Shown here piece after piece: positions 1 to 8,041 of a stretch of 28,423 bases of DNA. Position numbers and translations under genes: made by a program. How positions within the stretch are numbered: position 1 is the stretch's first letter; each line of letters starts with the position of its first letter. Below the pieces are notes generated by a model, which saw only the letters and a list, made by a program, of their open reading frames with translations, was not told the origin of the DNA and ran no database searches. The stretch spans positions 1 to 28,423 of the forward strand of contig DJOQ01000040.1 of the NCBI GenBank assembly GCA_002437245.1, read 5' to 3'. The DNA comes from Ruminococcaceae bacterium UBA6434. Its GTDB lineage: Bacteria; Bacillota; Clostridia; Oscillospirales; Acutalibacteraceae.

Positions 1-179
1 AACTTGTGAGAAGCATAAAAGTACTCGTTGTCCTTGCGGTGACTGCGTTCGACTTTACCGTTATGTCTCGGCGTGAAAGCCCGAATTTTCTTGTGCCGTA
101 TGTTTAGCTTAGCCAGCGTCTTTTCAAACAAGGTCAACGGTTTCTTTTGATTGTTTCCCATTTCGTTGGTAAACTCAAA
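1..179 (-). mobile_element. IS481-like transposase fragment (integrase core), runs off the left edge
   Basis: The complement strand reads FEFTNEMGNN at 179-150 and, nearer the edge, FTPRHNGKVERSHRKDNEYF. The HNGKVERSHRKD stretch carries the last acidic residue of the DDE triad as seen in IS481-type integrase-core transposases. An in-frame TAA at 186-188 lies just before the FEFTN segment, where an intact enzyme would read on from the second catalytic Asp (TDNG). The gene is therefore broken in the middle of its catalytic domain and has no start codon here. The C-terminal end lies outside the window. It abuts the terminator of the antiporter gene. The assignment to a DDE integrase-core transposase is firm. 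The IS481 rather than IS3 label is from motif memory only. Confidence 0.75.
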
Positions 180-197
180 GCATTTTTATGACATTAA

Positions 198-227
198 AAA
201 AGGAGCTGTAAAAATACAGCTCCTTTT
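198..227 (-). terminator. Rho-independent terminator of the antiporter gene
   Basis: A 12-bp stem (198-209 with 216-227, core GGAGCTGT/ACAGCTCC) with a 6-nt loop is followed on the minus strand by a run of T. It lies just after the stop codon of the minus-strand antiporter at 231. Confidence 0.85.
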
Positions 228-230
228 GCT

Positions 231-1256
231 TTAAAACGGAAGATAATGCATAGACGAATTTGTGACAAGCACCGCCACATATCCGATATAAATGCAAATC
301 ATCAATGCGCCCTGCCAACGGCTGAGTTTTTTGAAAATCAGCGTCGGTATTATGGCTATTGCTATAACGAGCAGGCAAACCGGCATATCGAGGAACGCCG
401 ACTGTTTGCCGACTGTGAGGGTTCCGCCCGACAAGAACGCGCATATCGGAAGAATAAGCGTTAAGTCTATTATGTTGGCGCCTATAATGTTGCCTATGGA
501 GAGCTCGGACTGTTTCTTTGCAACTGCGGTAAGAGTGGTAACAAACTCCGGCAAAGACGTGCCTATTGCTATTATTGTAACACCGATTATTGCCTCGGAT
601 ACACCCAAGTGACGGGCAATTACCGTTCCGTCGTCAACGAGTAAATCGGCGCCTACGACAACTGCGGCAGCTCCTATTAAGAATTTTACTATGTTAAGAG
701 CCATTTGCTTTCCGGTATGTTCGATTTTTTCGTTTCCTTCTGTATCGGACGCCAAGGATTTTTTGCCGGAAATGATGTTTTCTATCATAAATACGACAAA
801 TATGGCTATCATTATTATGCTCTGCCAAATGTTCAAATCAAGGTCATATGAGAAAGCGAAAATCGCGGCAACCGCGAGTATCATAAGAGAGCCCTTGACC
901 GCAACCGAGCTTCGCTTAATAACCGCCGGCATACACAATACCGAAATGCTCATTATAAGACCTATGTTAGCGGTTACGGAACCTACGGCATTGCCTATTG
1001 CCATATCGTTTTGTCCCTTTACCGCCGCTATCGACGAAACAAGAAGCTCCGGAAGCGTTGTGGCAAAGCTGACTACCGTGGCGCCGATTATAAACTTCGG
1101 GATTCCCGTAGCCTCGGCTATCCATGTAGCTGCGTCAACAAAAACGTCGCCGCCCTTTACTATGAATACAAGACCTATAACAAACAGTATTACGGCATAT
1201 ATTATATTATCAGCCGGTATGTTTATAAGGGACGCGAGCGAGCTTGAAATATTCAT
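231..1256 (-). CDS. Calcium/sodium antiporter, CaCA (YrbG-like) family
   Basis: The 341-residue protein is almost entirely hydrophobic, with about ten membrane segments in two homologous halves separated by a hydrophilic loop (KKSLASDTEGNEK). Each half contains the alpha-repeat of the cation/Ca2+ exchanger superfamily: GATVVSFATTLPELLVSS followed by IGNAVGSVTANIG in the first half, and GVTIIAIGTSLPEFVTT followed by IGNIIGANIID in the second. The paired Glu residues in TLPEL and SLPEF are the expected ion ligands. It probably exports Ca2+ in exchange for Na+ or H+ at the cytoplasmic membrane. The start at 1256 has a GGAGG-type ribosome site 6-7 bases upstream. The gene is monocistronic, with its own promoter and terminator. 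Ion specificity cannot be read from sequence. Confidence 0.9.
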   Translation of the reverse strand: MNISSSLASLINIPADNIIYAVILFVIGLVFIVKGGDVFVDAATWIAEATGIPKFIIGATVVSFATTLPELLVSSIAAVKGQNDMAIGNAVGSVTANIGLIMSISVLCMPAVIKRSSVAVKGSLMILAVAAIFAFSYDLDLNIWQSIIMIAIFVVFMIENIISGKKSLASDTEGNEKIEHTGKQMALNIVKFLIGAAAVVVGADLLVDDGTVIARHLGVSEAIIGVTIIAIGTSLPEFVTTLTAVAKKQSELSIGNIIGANIIDLTLILPICAFLSGGTLTVGKQSAFLDMPVCLLVIAIAIIPTLIFKKLSRWQGALMICIYIGYVAVLVTNSSMHYLPF

Positions 1257-1281
1257 ACATTTTCCTCCCTGATAATTAGCA

Positions 1282-1297
1282 TATCCTTGTTAGGATA
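1282..1297. promoter_or_regulatory. Perfect palindrome over the antiporter -10 box (candidate operator)
   Basis: TATCCT-TGTT-AGGATA is a perfect 6+6 inverted repeat. One arm is the -10 hexamer of the minus-strand promoter and the other lies at the expected transcription start. The position fits a repressor site, but the regulator is unknown. Confidence 0.4.
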
Positions 1298-1320
1298 ACA
1301 CTTAAATATGTTAAAGTCAA
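1292..1320 (-). promoter_or_regulatory. Sigma-A-like promoter of the antiporter gene
   Basis: Read on the minus strand: -35 TTGACT (1320-1315), 17-bp spacer, -10 TATCCT (1297-1292). It points at the antiporter start at 1256. Confidence 0.65.
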
Positions 1321-1389
1321 TAAAAAAGGACGGAAAAGCTAACTGTAATGTAATCAAAACAGGGCTTATACAGCACAAAAATTTTATCG

Positions 1390-1418
1390 TTTACAAATTA
1401 AATTAAAAATGCTATACT
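1390..1418 (+). promoter_or_regulatory. Sigma-A-like promoter of the lipase gene
   Basis: TTTACA (1390-1395), 17-bp spacer, TATACT (1413-1418). Transcription would start near 1425, about 40 bases before the chosen start codon at 1467. Confidence 0.65.
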
Positions 1419-1466
1419 TATTTATAATTTATGTGTAAAATACACAAAGCTTGGAGGAGCAAAAAA

Positions 1467-3545
1467 ATGAAAAGGTTTTTAGCGGTACTTTTGTCGCTGA
1501 TACTTGCAGCGGGTTCGCTCTCAATAGCGGTCTTTGCATCAGACGGCAAAAAAGAAAAAGTTTATCCGGTCATTCTCTTACAGGGCTACAGCGGCCCACA
1601 GCTCTTTAATCAAGACACCGGTGAAAAAGTCTGGGGTCTTGACTTTGACAAGGTCAAGGATCATGTTTTAAACGACTACGGCAATGATCTTGCAAACGGT
1701 GCGAAGGAATATGCAAAAGGCAATGCCGATCCGCTCGTTGACACGCTCGGCACAATTCTTTTTGACGTAATGGACCCCATAGCCTGCAATGCGGACGGTT
1801 CGTCGAAATACAACCTTGACACTTTCCCGAAGGGCGCAGAAGCCACTCGTATGTCTACGCTTATAGCAAACGGTCAGGAAGAGTACATCGGCGAAAAGCC
1901 CATAATGAAAGGCTTTGTAGAAAGGCTCACACAACAGGGCGTTGAAAACGCCGCAGACTACATATTCATTTACACAAACGACTGGCGCAAAGGTCAAGTT
2001 CAGTACGCAAAAGACATTGACGCTTATGTTGACGAAGTAAGAGCCTTAACAGGTTCCGATAAAGTAGATATATACGGCTTGAGCTTCGGCGGTCAGTGCG
2101 GCGCTTCATACCTCTATTATTACGGCAAAGAGGCTAAGGTGCACAAGGCGTGCCTCAACGTACCGGCAATAGGCGGCACCAATATGGTAGGCGACCCGTT
2201 ACTCGGCAACGATATAACGCTTGACTTCCCGACCATATTACAGTTCGTTGAAATCGGGTTCCGCTCCGAAGAAGAATGGGAATGGATACTCGAATTCCTT
2301 TCGACCCTTACGGGCGGATATCAAAATCTCAATACAATCGTCAATCTTGTTGCACAGAGATACATCGTCGATTACATTGACAAATTCGGCAGCATATGGG
2401 ACTTTATTCCGCTTAACGTATACGACGAAGTTAAGGCTCGTCTTATAAACGACGGATATGTAGACCCTGTCGCGGCTGCTCCGTTGATAGCGGCTTCTGA
2501 CGAATTCCACTACAACGCGCTCGCAAACATGAGCGAGGGTCTTAAAAGAGCACAAAAAGCCGGCACTCAGATAGCCATAATGTCAAACACGGGCATAAAC
2601 GGCGTTACCGGCACATATAAGAACTCCGACTATATAATAGATGTATACACTTCGTCCGGTTCTGCCTGCACTCCCCTCGGAGAGCAATTCCCCGAAGATT
2701 ACACTCCCGTCGGAACACAGTGCGACAACAAAAAGCATTGGCACATCTCTCCCGAAAGAGATATAGACGCAACGTGCTCTTATCTCCCCGAAAACACATG
2801 GTTTATAAAGGGGCAGTTCCACGGGCAGAGCAACTGGGACTCATACTCACGTGAATTTATACTTGAATTTATGTTCGGCGACAGCATAAAGGATATATAC
2901 TCAAATCCGAAATATCCTCAGTTTGAGCTTGCCCAAAATCCGGCGGACGGCCTATATATGAGATTTAACAACACAAATTCCGGATTCCACTCATCAAAGG
3001 ATACGGCATTGGTATTCACAAACCTTTCGGAGCAGTATTCGATAGATATTCTTGACATTTCGGCTAAGGGCTTTAACCTTTCACCGGAGTACAATTCATA
3101 CACCGGAATAGGTGCAGGCAGCACGGCAGTCATTTCAATGACCGACTACTGCAACGCTAAAATCACTCAGCCTATCAGCATAAAGGTCAGGTATCGTCTC
3201 AACAGTCCGCAAAGGCTCATAAAGGAAAAGACATTTACCTTTACGCACTTAAACGACGACGAGCTCAAGGATTATCCGTTTATGAACGACGCCGCAAAGC
3301 TTGTAATTGACGAAAACGAGCCTGTGCCCGTAACGGAAACATCACCCGCGGATACAACGGAAAACACGACAGAGCTTATTGAAGAAACCGCCGAAACAAG
3401 ACTTTCGGGCGGCGAAAATAAGACATCGTCGAAAATCCCCAAAACCGGAAGCGCTAAGCGCGGCATAGCGTTATCGTCATTTGCCGTTATTACGGCGGCA
3501 GCCGCGGCAGGCGTTATAATCAAAAAGAAAAAAGATGAAGCCTGA
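1467..3545 (+). CDS. Secreted, cell-wall-anchored lipase/acyltransferase-like alpha/beta hydrolase
   Basis: The start at 1467 is preferred over the in-frame ATG at 1431, because TTGGAGGAGC lies just before it and it gives a clean signal peptide (MKRF..., hydrophobic to about residue 20, likely cleavage after FA-24). The mature protein opens with VYPVILLQGYSG, the oxyanion-loop strand of alpha/beta hydrolases. GLSFGGQ at 204-210 has the nucleophile elbow G-x-S-x-G with Ser206, as in the lecithin:cholesterol acyltransferase/lipase group. After a Thr/Glu-rich linker (about 610-650) comes IPKTG (657-661), a hydrophobic segment and KKKKDEA, which is a sortase sorting signal in which Ile replaces the usual Leu. 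It is probably exported and covalently attached to the wall, hydrolysing or transferring acyl esters. The substrate is unknown. It is flanked by its own promoter and a terminator. Confidence 0.85.
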   Translation: MKRFLAVLLSLILAAGSLSIAVFASDGKKEKVYPVILLQGYSGPQLFNQDTGEKVWGLDFDKVKDHVLNDYGNDLANGAKEYAKGNADPLVDTLGTILFDVMDPIACNADGSSKYNLDTFPKGAEATRMSTLIANGQEEYIGEKPIMKGFVERLTQQGVENAADYIFIYTNDWRKGQVQYAKDIDAYVDEVRALTGSDKVDIYGLSFGGQCGASYLYYYGKEAKVHKACLNVPAIGGTNMVGDPLLGNDITLDFPTILQFVEIGFRSEEEWEWILEFLSTLTGGYQNLNTIVNLVAQRYIVDYIDKFGSIWDFIPLNVYDEVKARLINDGYVDPVAAAPLIAASDEFHYNALANMSEGLKRAQKAGTQIAIMSNTGINGVTGTYKNSDYIIDVYTSSGSACTPLGEQFPEDYTPVGTQCDNKKHWHISPERDIDATCSYLPENTWFIKGQFHGQSNWDSYSREFILEFMFGDSIKDIYSNPKYPQFELAQNPADGLYMRFNNTNSGFHSSKDTALVFTNLSEQYSIDILDISAKGFNLSPEYNSYTGIGAGSTAVISMTDYCNAKITQPISIKVRYRLNSPQRLIKEKTFTFTHLNDDELKDYPFMNDAAKLVIDENEPVPVTETSPADTTENTTELIEETAETRLSGGENKTSSKIPKTGSAKRGIALSSFAVITAAAAAGVIIKKKKDEA

Positions 3546-3560
3546 TATAATTTAAGATAA

Positions 3561-3606
3561 AAACACACCCCTTGAGTACTAAAAGTGCCCAAGGGGTGTG
3601 TTTTGT
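3561..3606. terminator. Bidirectional terminator between the convergent lipase and recD2 genes
   Basis: A 14-bp stem (3561-3574 with 3590-3603, core ACACACCCCTTG/CAAGGGGTGTGT) is followed by a T-rich tract on the plus strand. The minus strand also gives T after the stem. It lies between the stop at 3545 (plus) and the stop at 3636 (minus). Confidence 0.85.
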
Positions 3607-3635
3607 TTGCTCTTTAAAAAAGCGGTTTAACTCTT

Positions 3636-5873
3636 TTAAATCCCCGTTGTACCGAGAATTGCGGGAGCGGTATCATTAAGCAACAGCTTTTTCAGCGCCG
3701 AATAGCGGCGTGTTTTTTTATCGTTCGCCGCCATTTTCATAACCTCGTCTTTAGTGCCGACAATTATCATAAGCTCCTTTGCCCTTGTCACAGCCGTATA
3801 AAGAAGATTTCTGTAGCAAAGCTGCGGTATTACATTTACAACGGGCATTATGACCGCTTTAAATTCGCTGCCCTGACTTTTATGTACGGTGACGGCATAT
3901 GCAAGCTCAAGCTCCGTCATCTGTTCCTTGGCATACAGCGCGGTGCGGTCATCAAATCTTATTGATGCGGTCTCGCTTTTAGAATCTATTTTTTCCACTA
4001 TGCCGATGTCGCCGTTGAAAATACCGTCGCCCGACTCTTTATCGCTGTCCCAATGAATATCGTAATTGTTTTTTATCTGCATTACCTTGTCGCCCTCACG
4101 GAAAAGGCGGAAGCCCGAATTCAGCTCGTTCTTTTCATCCGACGGCGGATTTACAAGCGCCTGAAGTATTTTATTGAGGTTGACCGTTCCGACCTCGCCT
4201 TTTTTTGACGGGCACAGCACCTGTATATCCCTGAGCGGCGAATACGAATATGCGCGCGGCAGTCTTTCTGCATAAAGCTCCGCTATGGTCTTTGCCGCAA
4301 GAGCAGGGGTCTGCCGCTCCATTAAAAAGAAGTCGCTGTCTTTGCGGTCGGTGACAATATCCTGCCCGTCGACTATGCGGTGAGCATTTGTAACTATAAG
4401 GCTGCCCATAGACTGACGAAAGACCTCTTTGAGCTCAACCACCGGCAAAAGGCGCGACTCTATCATATCCTGAAGTACGTTGCCTGCGCCGACGGGCGGC
4501 AGCTGGTCCGAGTCGCCGAGCATTATAAGGCGGCAGCCGAGAGGCAGGGCGTTTAAAAGGCTCGCAAAAAGGCTTATATCCACCATGGAAAGCTCGTCTA
4601 CTATAAGGGCTTCACATTCAAGCGGATTGCGAATATTGCGTTTGAAGGTAGGTCTGTCGTGCTCGTCCCACTCAACCTCAAGAAGTCGGTGAATTGTTTT
4701 TGCCTCTTTGCCCGTAAGCTCCGTCATTCTTTTGGCGGCACGTCCCGTAGGAGCCGCAAGGCAAATTTCAAGTCCTTCGTTTCCAAAGAGCCTGAGTATC
4801 CCCTTGAGAGTAGTGGTTTTACCTGTGCCGGGACCTCCTGTCAAAATAAGTATGCCTTTATTTACCGCGGTTTTTATAGCGAGCTTTTGCTTTTCGGCAT
4901 ACACTATATTATCCGCTTTTTCAATCTTTTCTATTTCGCTGTCAAGCGCCGAATGTCCTGCCGGCGGAAAATTCAAAAGCACCTTTATGCGGTCGCTTAT
5001 GCTTTTTTCGTCACGGAACGCCTGAGTGAGAAAAACATATTCCTTATCGGCGAAAGCTTTTGAGACAAGTCTGTTTTCGCGGCAGAGCTCGTCCGTCATT
5101 ATATCGGCGGTATCGGTATTGGTATTCAAAAATTCGGCAGCCACACGCAGAAGCTTATCGCGCGGTATACAGGTGTGACCGTCGGCATATAAATTATGTC
5201 TTAAAATGTGCTCTATACCCGCCTTTATCCTGTACGAGTCCTCGGGTCTGTGCGGAAGATTGTCGGCGATTGTCTCGACGCGGTCAAACGGTACGCCGAC
5301 ATCGGGTGAGCAGAGAACATAAGGATTTTCGGTAACCTTTCCCACTACATCGCTGCCGAACGCCTTGTAAGCGGCAATGCACTCGCGCGGACTGATGCCG
5401 TATGATTCCAGCGTCATTGTAATACTGCGTATCGCAAACTGACTGCGGTACGCCGCGCAGATTTTTTCCGCTCTCTCGGACGAAATCCCCTTGACCTTTG
5501 ATAGCATTTCGGGATTGTTTTCGAGATAATCAAACGCCTTTTCGCCGAACATATCTATAATGCGCTCAGCCGTGGCTTTTCCTATTCCCTTTATTGCGCC
5601 TGCCGAAAGGTAGCTGTACAGCTGCTCTGTATTCACAGGCATATTGCGCTCAAACGCCTCTACCTTAAACTGCCTGCCGAATGTTGAGTGATAAGTCCAT
5701 TTGCCCTGAAGCTTTACCGTTTCGCCGACGGAAATATCGGAAAATACGCCGACGGCCGTGACAAGATCGTCATCACAGCCGACGGAAAGCACTGTATAGC
5801 CGTTTTGCTCATTCCTGAACCTTACGTCCTCTACGGTACCCTCAATTATCTCTTTTTCGGGAGTTTCGCTCAT
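3636..5873 (-). CDS. recD2: RecD2-type ATP-dependent DNA helicase (RecD/TraA family)
   Basis: The 745 residues match the usual length of RecD2, the 5'-3' helicase found in bacteria outside a RecBCD complex. The N-terminal 75 residues form the OB-like region that distinguishes RecD2 from RecD. Helix-hairpin-helix motifs follow (GAIKGIGKATAERI about 92-105 and SKVKGISSERA about 125-135). The helicase core has Walker A GGPGTGKT at 346-353, Walker B IVDEL (Asp426, Glu427), and the C-terminal superfamily 1 motif AVTVHKSQGSEF. It is likely involved in DNA repair or replication-fork maintenance. Its ATG shares ATGA with the stop of the upstream 113-residue gene, so the two are translationally coupled. 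No adjacent recBC/addAB is visible. Confidence 0.93.
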   Translation of the reverse strand: MSETPEKEIIEGTVEDVRFRNEQNGYTVLSVGCDDDLVTAVGVFSDISVGETVKLQGKWTYHSTFGRQFKVEAFERNMPVNTEQLYSYLSAGAIKGIGKATAERIIDMFGEKAFDYLENNPEMLSKVKGISSERAEKICAAYRSQFAIRSITMTLESYGISPRECIAAYKAFGSDVVGKVTENPYVLCSPDVGVPFDRVETIADNLPHRPEDSYRIKAGIEHILRHNLYADGHTCIPRDKLLRVAAEFLNTNTDTADIMTDELCRENRLVSKAFADKEYVFLTQAFRDEKSISDRIKVLLNFPPAGHSALDSEIEKIEKADNIVYAEKQKLAIKTAVNKGILILTGGPGTGKTTTLKGILRLFGNEGLEICLAAPTGRAAKRMTELTGKEAKTIHRLLEVEWDEHDRPTFKRNIRNPLECEALIVDELSMVDISLFASLLNALPLGCRLIMLGDSDQLPPVGAGNVLQDMIESRLLPVVELKEVFRQSMGSLIVTNAHRIVDGQDIVTDRKDSDFFLMERQTPALAAKTIAELYAERLPRAYSYSPLRDIQVLCPSKKGEVGTVNLNKILQALVNPPSDEKNELNSGFRLFREGDKVMQIKNNYDIHWDSDKESGDGIFNGDIGIVEKIDSKSETASIRFDDRTALYAKEQMTELELAYAVTVHKSQGSEFKAVIMPVVNVIPQLCYRNLLYTAVTRAKELMIIVGTKDEVMKMAANDKKTRRYSALKKLLLNDTAPAILGTTGI

Positions 5874-6211
5874 TTCAAATATTCCTCTAAATCCTCGGCG
5901 GTAAAAAGATATATACCGTTTGTTTCGCGGCAGATATTTTGGCAGCCGAGTCTTTCTTTTTCGGTCATTCCCGTGTCAAGCACTATAACTTTACCGTAGT
6001 CCTCATCGCCTATGAGATTCATTTTCATTCTCGCGGCGTACACCGCGGCGGAAACATTTTTTCCGCAGTGCTTAGACGGGATAAGTACAAAGTATTCGTA
6101 TTTTGCCTTCAGCAGCAGTTTTAACAACACGGCATATACTACGGCAAAGACGCCCAAAATTATAAGCCCCACAAAAACCGCGCCGAAAAAGCCCTCTAAC
6201 ATTAAAACCAC
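5870..6211 (-). CDS. Small membrane protein of unknown function, coupled to recD2
   Basis: The 113-residue protein has one strongly hydrophobic N-terminal segment (about 5-33) and a mixed cytoplasmic domain. The domain contains YEYFVLIPSKHCGKN and GKVIVLDTGMTEKERLGC, an alternating beta/alpha pattern that ends in FTAEDLEEYLK. I do not recognise a named family. A GGGGTGG sequence precedes the start. The gene begins only about 30 bases after the rnpB T-tract and has no room for a strong promoter of its own, so expression probably depends on read-through from rnpB. The 4-base overlap with recD2 suggests co-translation. A functional link to RecD2 is only inferred from position. Confidence 0.75.
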   Translation of the reverse strand: MVLMLEGFFGAVFVGLIILGVFAVVYAVLLKLLLKAKYEYFVLIPSKHCGKNVSAAVYAARMKMNLIGDEDYGKVIVLDTGMTEKERLGCQNICRETNGIYLFTAEDLEEYLK

Positions 6212-6234
6212 CCCATATCATCATATGAGGCGGG

Positions 6235-6253
6235 AAAAAAAGAGTGAGCAGCC
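6235..6253 (-). terminator. rnpB 3' end and U-tract
   Basis: The 3' arm of the RNase P P1 helix (GGCTGCTCAC on the minus strand) is followed two bases later by seven T residues, so the P1 helix plus U-tract would act as a terminator. Confidence 0.6.
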
Positions 6254-6573
6254 GTGTAAGCCGAGTTCTGTCGTTTAAAGCAGTTATCTGTCTAGGCGTA
6301 CCGTTGCCGGCACGCTCAAGCCATCCTTCGAAGTATTTGCCCAGCTGACAACTTCGGTCGATGTTGCATCGGGTAGGGTTTGCCTGGCAATGCCGTTACC
6401 GACATTCCGGTGAGCTCTTACCTCGCCATTCCACCCTTACCGCAAAAGCGGCGGTATATTTCTATGCACTGTCCCGGAGGTCACCCTCGGCGGCCGTTAG
6501 CCGTTACCCTGCTGTATGATGCTCGGACTTTCCTCATCGCGCAAAGCGCTCCGCAACTGCCCGGGCTGCTCAC
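6244..6573 (-). ncRNA. rnpB: RNase P RNA, bacterial class A
   Basis: The RNA is the catalytic subunit of RNase P, which removes 5' leaders from pre-tRNAs. On the minus strand the ends pair as P1 (GTGAGCAGCC at 6573-6564 with GGCTGCTCAC at 6253-6244). Near the 5' end is the universally conserved GAGGAAAGTCCGAGC, the 5' strand of P4. Near the 3' end are AGACAGATAACTGC and ACAGAACTCGGCTTAC, the conserved 3' core. The L15 region contains GAAGGATGGCTTGAG-type sequence. The length of about 330 nt is slightly short for class A. A near-consensus promoter sits exactly upstream and places the start at the first base of P1. Confidence 0.96.
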
Positions 6574-6579
6574 ATAAAT

Positions 6580-6608
6580 ATTTTATTATATTAACCTCGG
6601 CTTGTCAA
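6580..6608 (-). promoter_or_regulatory. Strong promoter of rnpB, overlapping the uxaC stop codon
   Basis: On the minus strand: TTGACA (6608-6603), 17-bp spacer, TAAAAT (6585-6580), then 6 bases to the 5' end of the RNA. The -35 hexamer shares bases with the TGA stop codon of uxaC (6607-6605). Confidence 0.85.
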
Positions 6609-8002
6609 ATGCCAAAGTAAGCCGCGGCGTTGTTATATGATATATCCTCTGTAACCTTTTTAAGAAATTCCGTGTCGTGCGGATATTTTCCCTCTTCGAC
6701 AAGGTCGCCGATGTATTCGCAGAGAATGCGTCTGAAATACTCGTGGCGCGGATATGACAAAAAGCTTCTCGAATCGGTAATCATACCGATAAATTTGCCG
6801 AGACAGCCGAGATTTGCGAGCGTCGCAAGTTGTTTTCTCATTCCGTCATAATTATCGTTGAACCACCACGCCGCTCCGTACTGTATTTTTGAAAAATTGC
6901 CGCTGCCCTGGAAGTTGCCTATCATAGAGCCGTAGACAAAATTGTCGCGCGGGTTGAGATTAAAGAGAACGGTCTTGGGAAGTGAATTTTCCCTGTCAAG
7001 CGAATCGAGGAATTTTGAAAGCCCCGAAGCCGTGTTGCAGTCGTCTATCGAATCAAAGCCCGAATCGGTTCCGATTTTTTCAAACATTCTTGTGTTGTTG
7101 TTGCGAAGAGCGCCTACGTGCAGCTCCATAACCCAACCGCACGACGCATATTCTTTTGCGAGCTCTGTAAGAAGGTCAGTCTTGTAGCAGTCGCTCTCGA
7201 ATACCGTCAGTTTTTCGCCTGCCGCTCCCTTTTTGAATATCTCTCGGAGCTTTTCTTTTTCGCACCGTGCATACGGTATATATGAAAACGAGTGGTCGCC
7301 GGCAAGGCAGCCCACGGAATCGAAATATCTTATTCTGTCTTTAAGGACTTTTTTTAACGTCTCATACGAATCTATTTTCACGCCTGCCGTATTTTCAAGT
7401 TTTGACAGCCACGGCACAAATGCCGGCGAATCTATACCGAGAGCCTTTTCGGGACGGAACGCCGGAAGCACGCGGCACGAAAAGCTCTTATCCTTTGCCA
7501 AAAGCTTATGATATTCGAGGGTGTCGGCAGGGTCATCCGTCGTGCAGACGCACACAACGCCGGATTTTTCAATAAGCTCACGGGGTGAAAAGCCGCCTTT
7601 TTTGATTTTTGCGTTGCATTTTTCCCATATTTCGTCGCACGTTTCGGGAGACAGCGTTTTATAAATTCCGAAATATCTTTGCAGTTCAAGGTGAGTCCAA
7701 TGGTAAAGCGGATTACCTATAAGATAGGGCATGGTTTTTGCCCACGCTTTAAACTTGTCATAGCCGTCGGCGTCGCCCGTGATGTATTTTTCGTCAATGC
7801 CGAACGAACGCATGGCGCGCCATTTGTAGTGGTCATACGAAAGCCACAGTTCGGCTATATCGTCGGGATTTTTGTTTTCGTATATCTCTTTCGGCGACAG
7901 GTGGCAATGCCAATCGAATATGGGCATTTCTTTCGCCGCGCGAAACAGCTCTTTTGCGGTATCGGTGGACAGTAAGAAGTCGTCGTCCATAAATTTTTTC
8001 AT
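6605..8002 (-). CDS. uxaC: Glucuronate isomerase
   Basis: UxaC converts D-glucuronate to D-fructuronate (or galacturonate to tagaturonate), the first cytoplasmic step of hexuronate breakdown. The start at 8002 (MKKFMDDDFLLSTDTAKEL) is preferred over the in-frame ATG at 8035. GAAAGGA lies upstream of it, and it gives 465 residues, the usual family length. IFDWHCHLSPKEI near residue 25-37 holds the H-x-H metal-binding pair of the amidohydrolase fold. CVCTTDDPADT, ELHVGALRNNNTRMF and MITDSRSFLSYPRHEYFRR are conserved UxaC segments. It lies 39 bases after the alpha-mannosidase gene, in one operon. No uxuA/uxuB or kdg genes are in the window. No terminator is seen before rnpB. Confidence 0.93.
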   Translation of the reverse strand: MKKFMDDDFLLSTDTAKELFRAAKEMPIFDWHCHLSPKEIYENKNPDDIAELWLSYDHYKWRAMRSFGIDEKYITGDADGYDKFKAWAKTMPYLIGNPLYHWTHLELQRYFGIYKTLSPETCDEIWEKCNAKIKKGGFSPRELIEKSGVVCVCTTDDPADTLEYHKLLAKDKSFSCRVLPAFRPEKALGIDSPAFVPWLSKLENTAGVKIDSYETLKKVLKDRIRYFDSVGCLAGDHSFSYIPYARCEKEKLREIFKKGAAGEKLTVFESDCYKTDLLTELAKEYASCGWVMELHVGALRNNNTRMFEKIGTDSGFDSIDDCNTASGLSKFLDSLDRENSLPKTVLFNLNPRDNFVYGSMIGNFQGSGNFSKIQYGAAWWFNDNYDGMRKQLATLANLGCLGKFIGMITDSRSFLSYPRHEYFRRILCEYIGDLVEEGKYPHDTEFLKKVTEDISYNNAAAYFGI

Positions 8003-8041
8003 CTTAAACACTATCCTTTCAGGCAGAAAAAACAATCTGTT

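Noticed and set aside
691..1272. 193-codon plus-strand open frame
   Set aside because: It lies entirely antisense to the antiporter, has no ribosome site and no recognisable domain.
1431..1466. Upstream ATG for the lipase
   Set aside because: It would put 12 charged residues before the signal peptide, and the good ribosome site lies between it and 1467.
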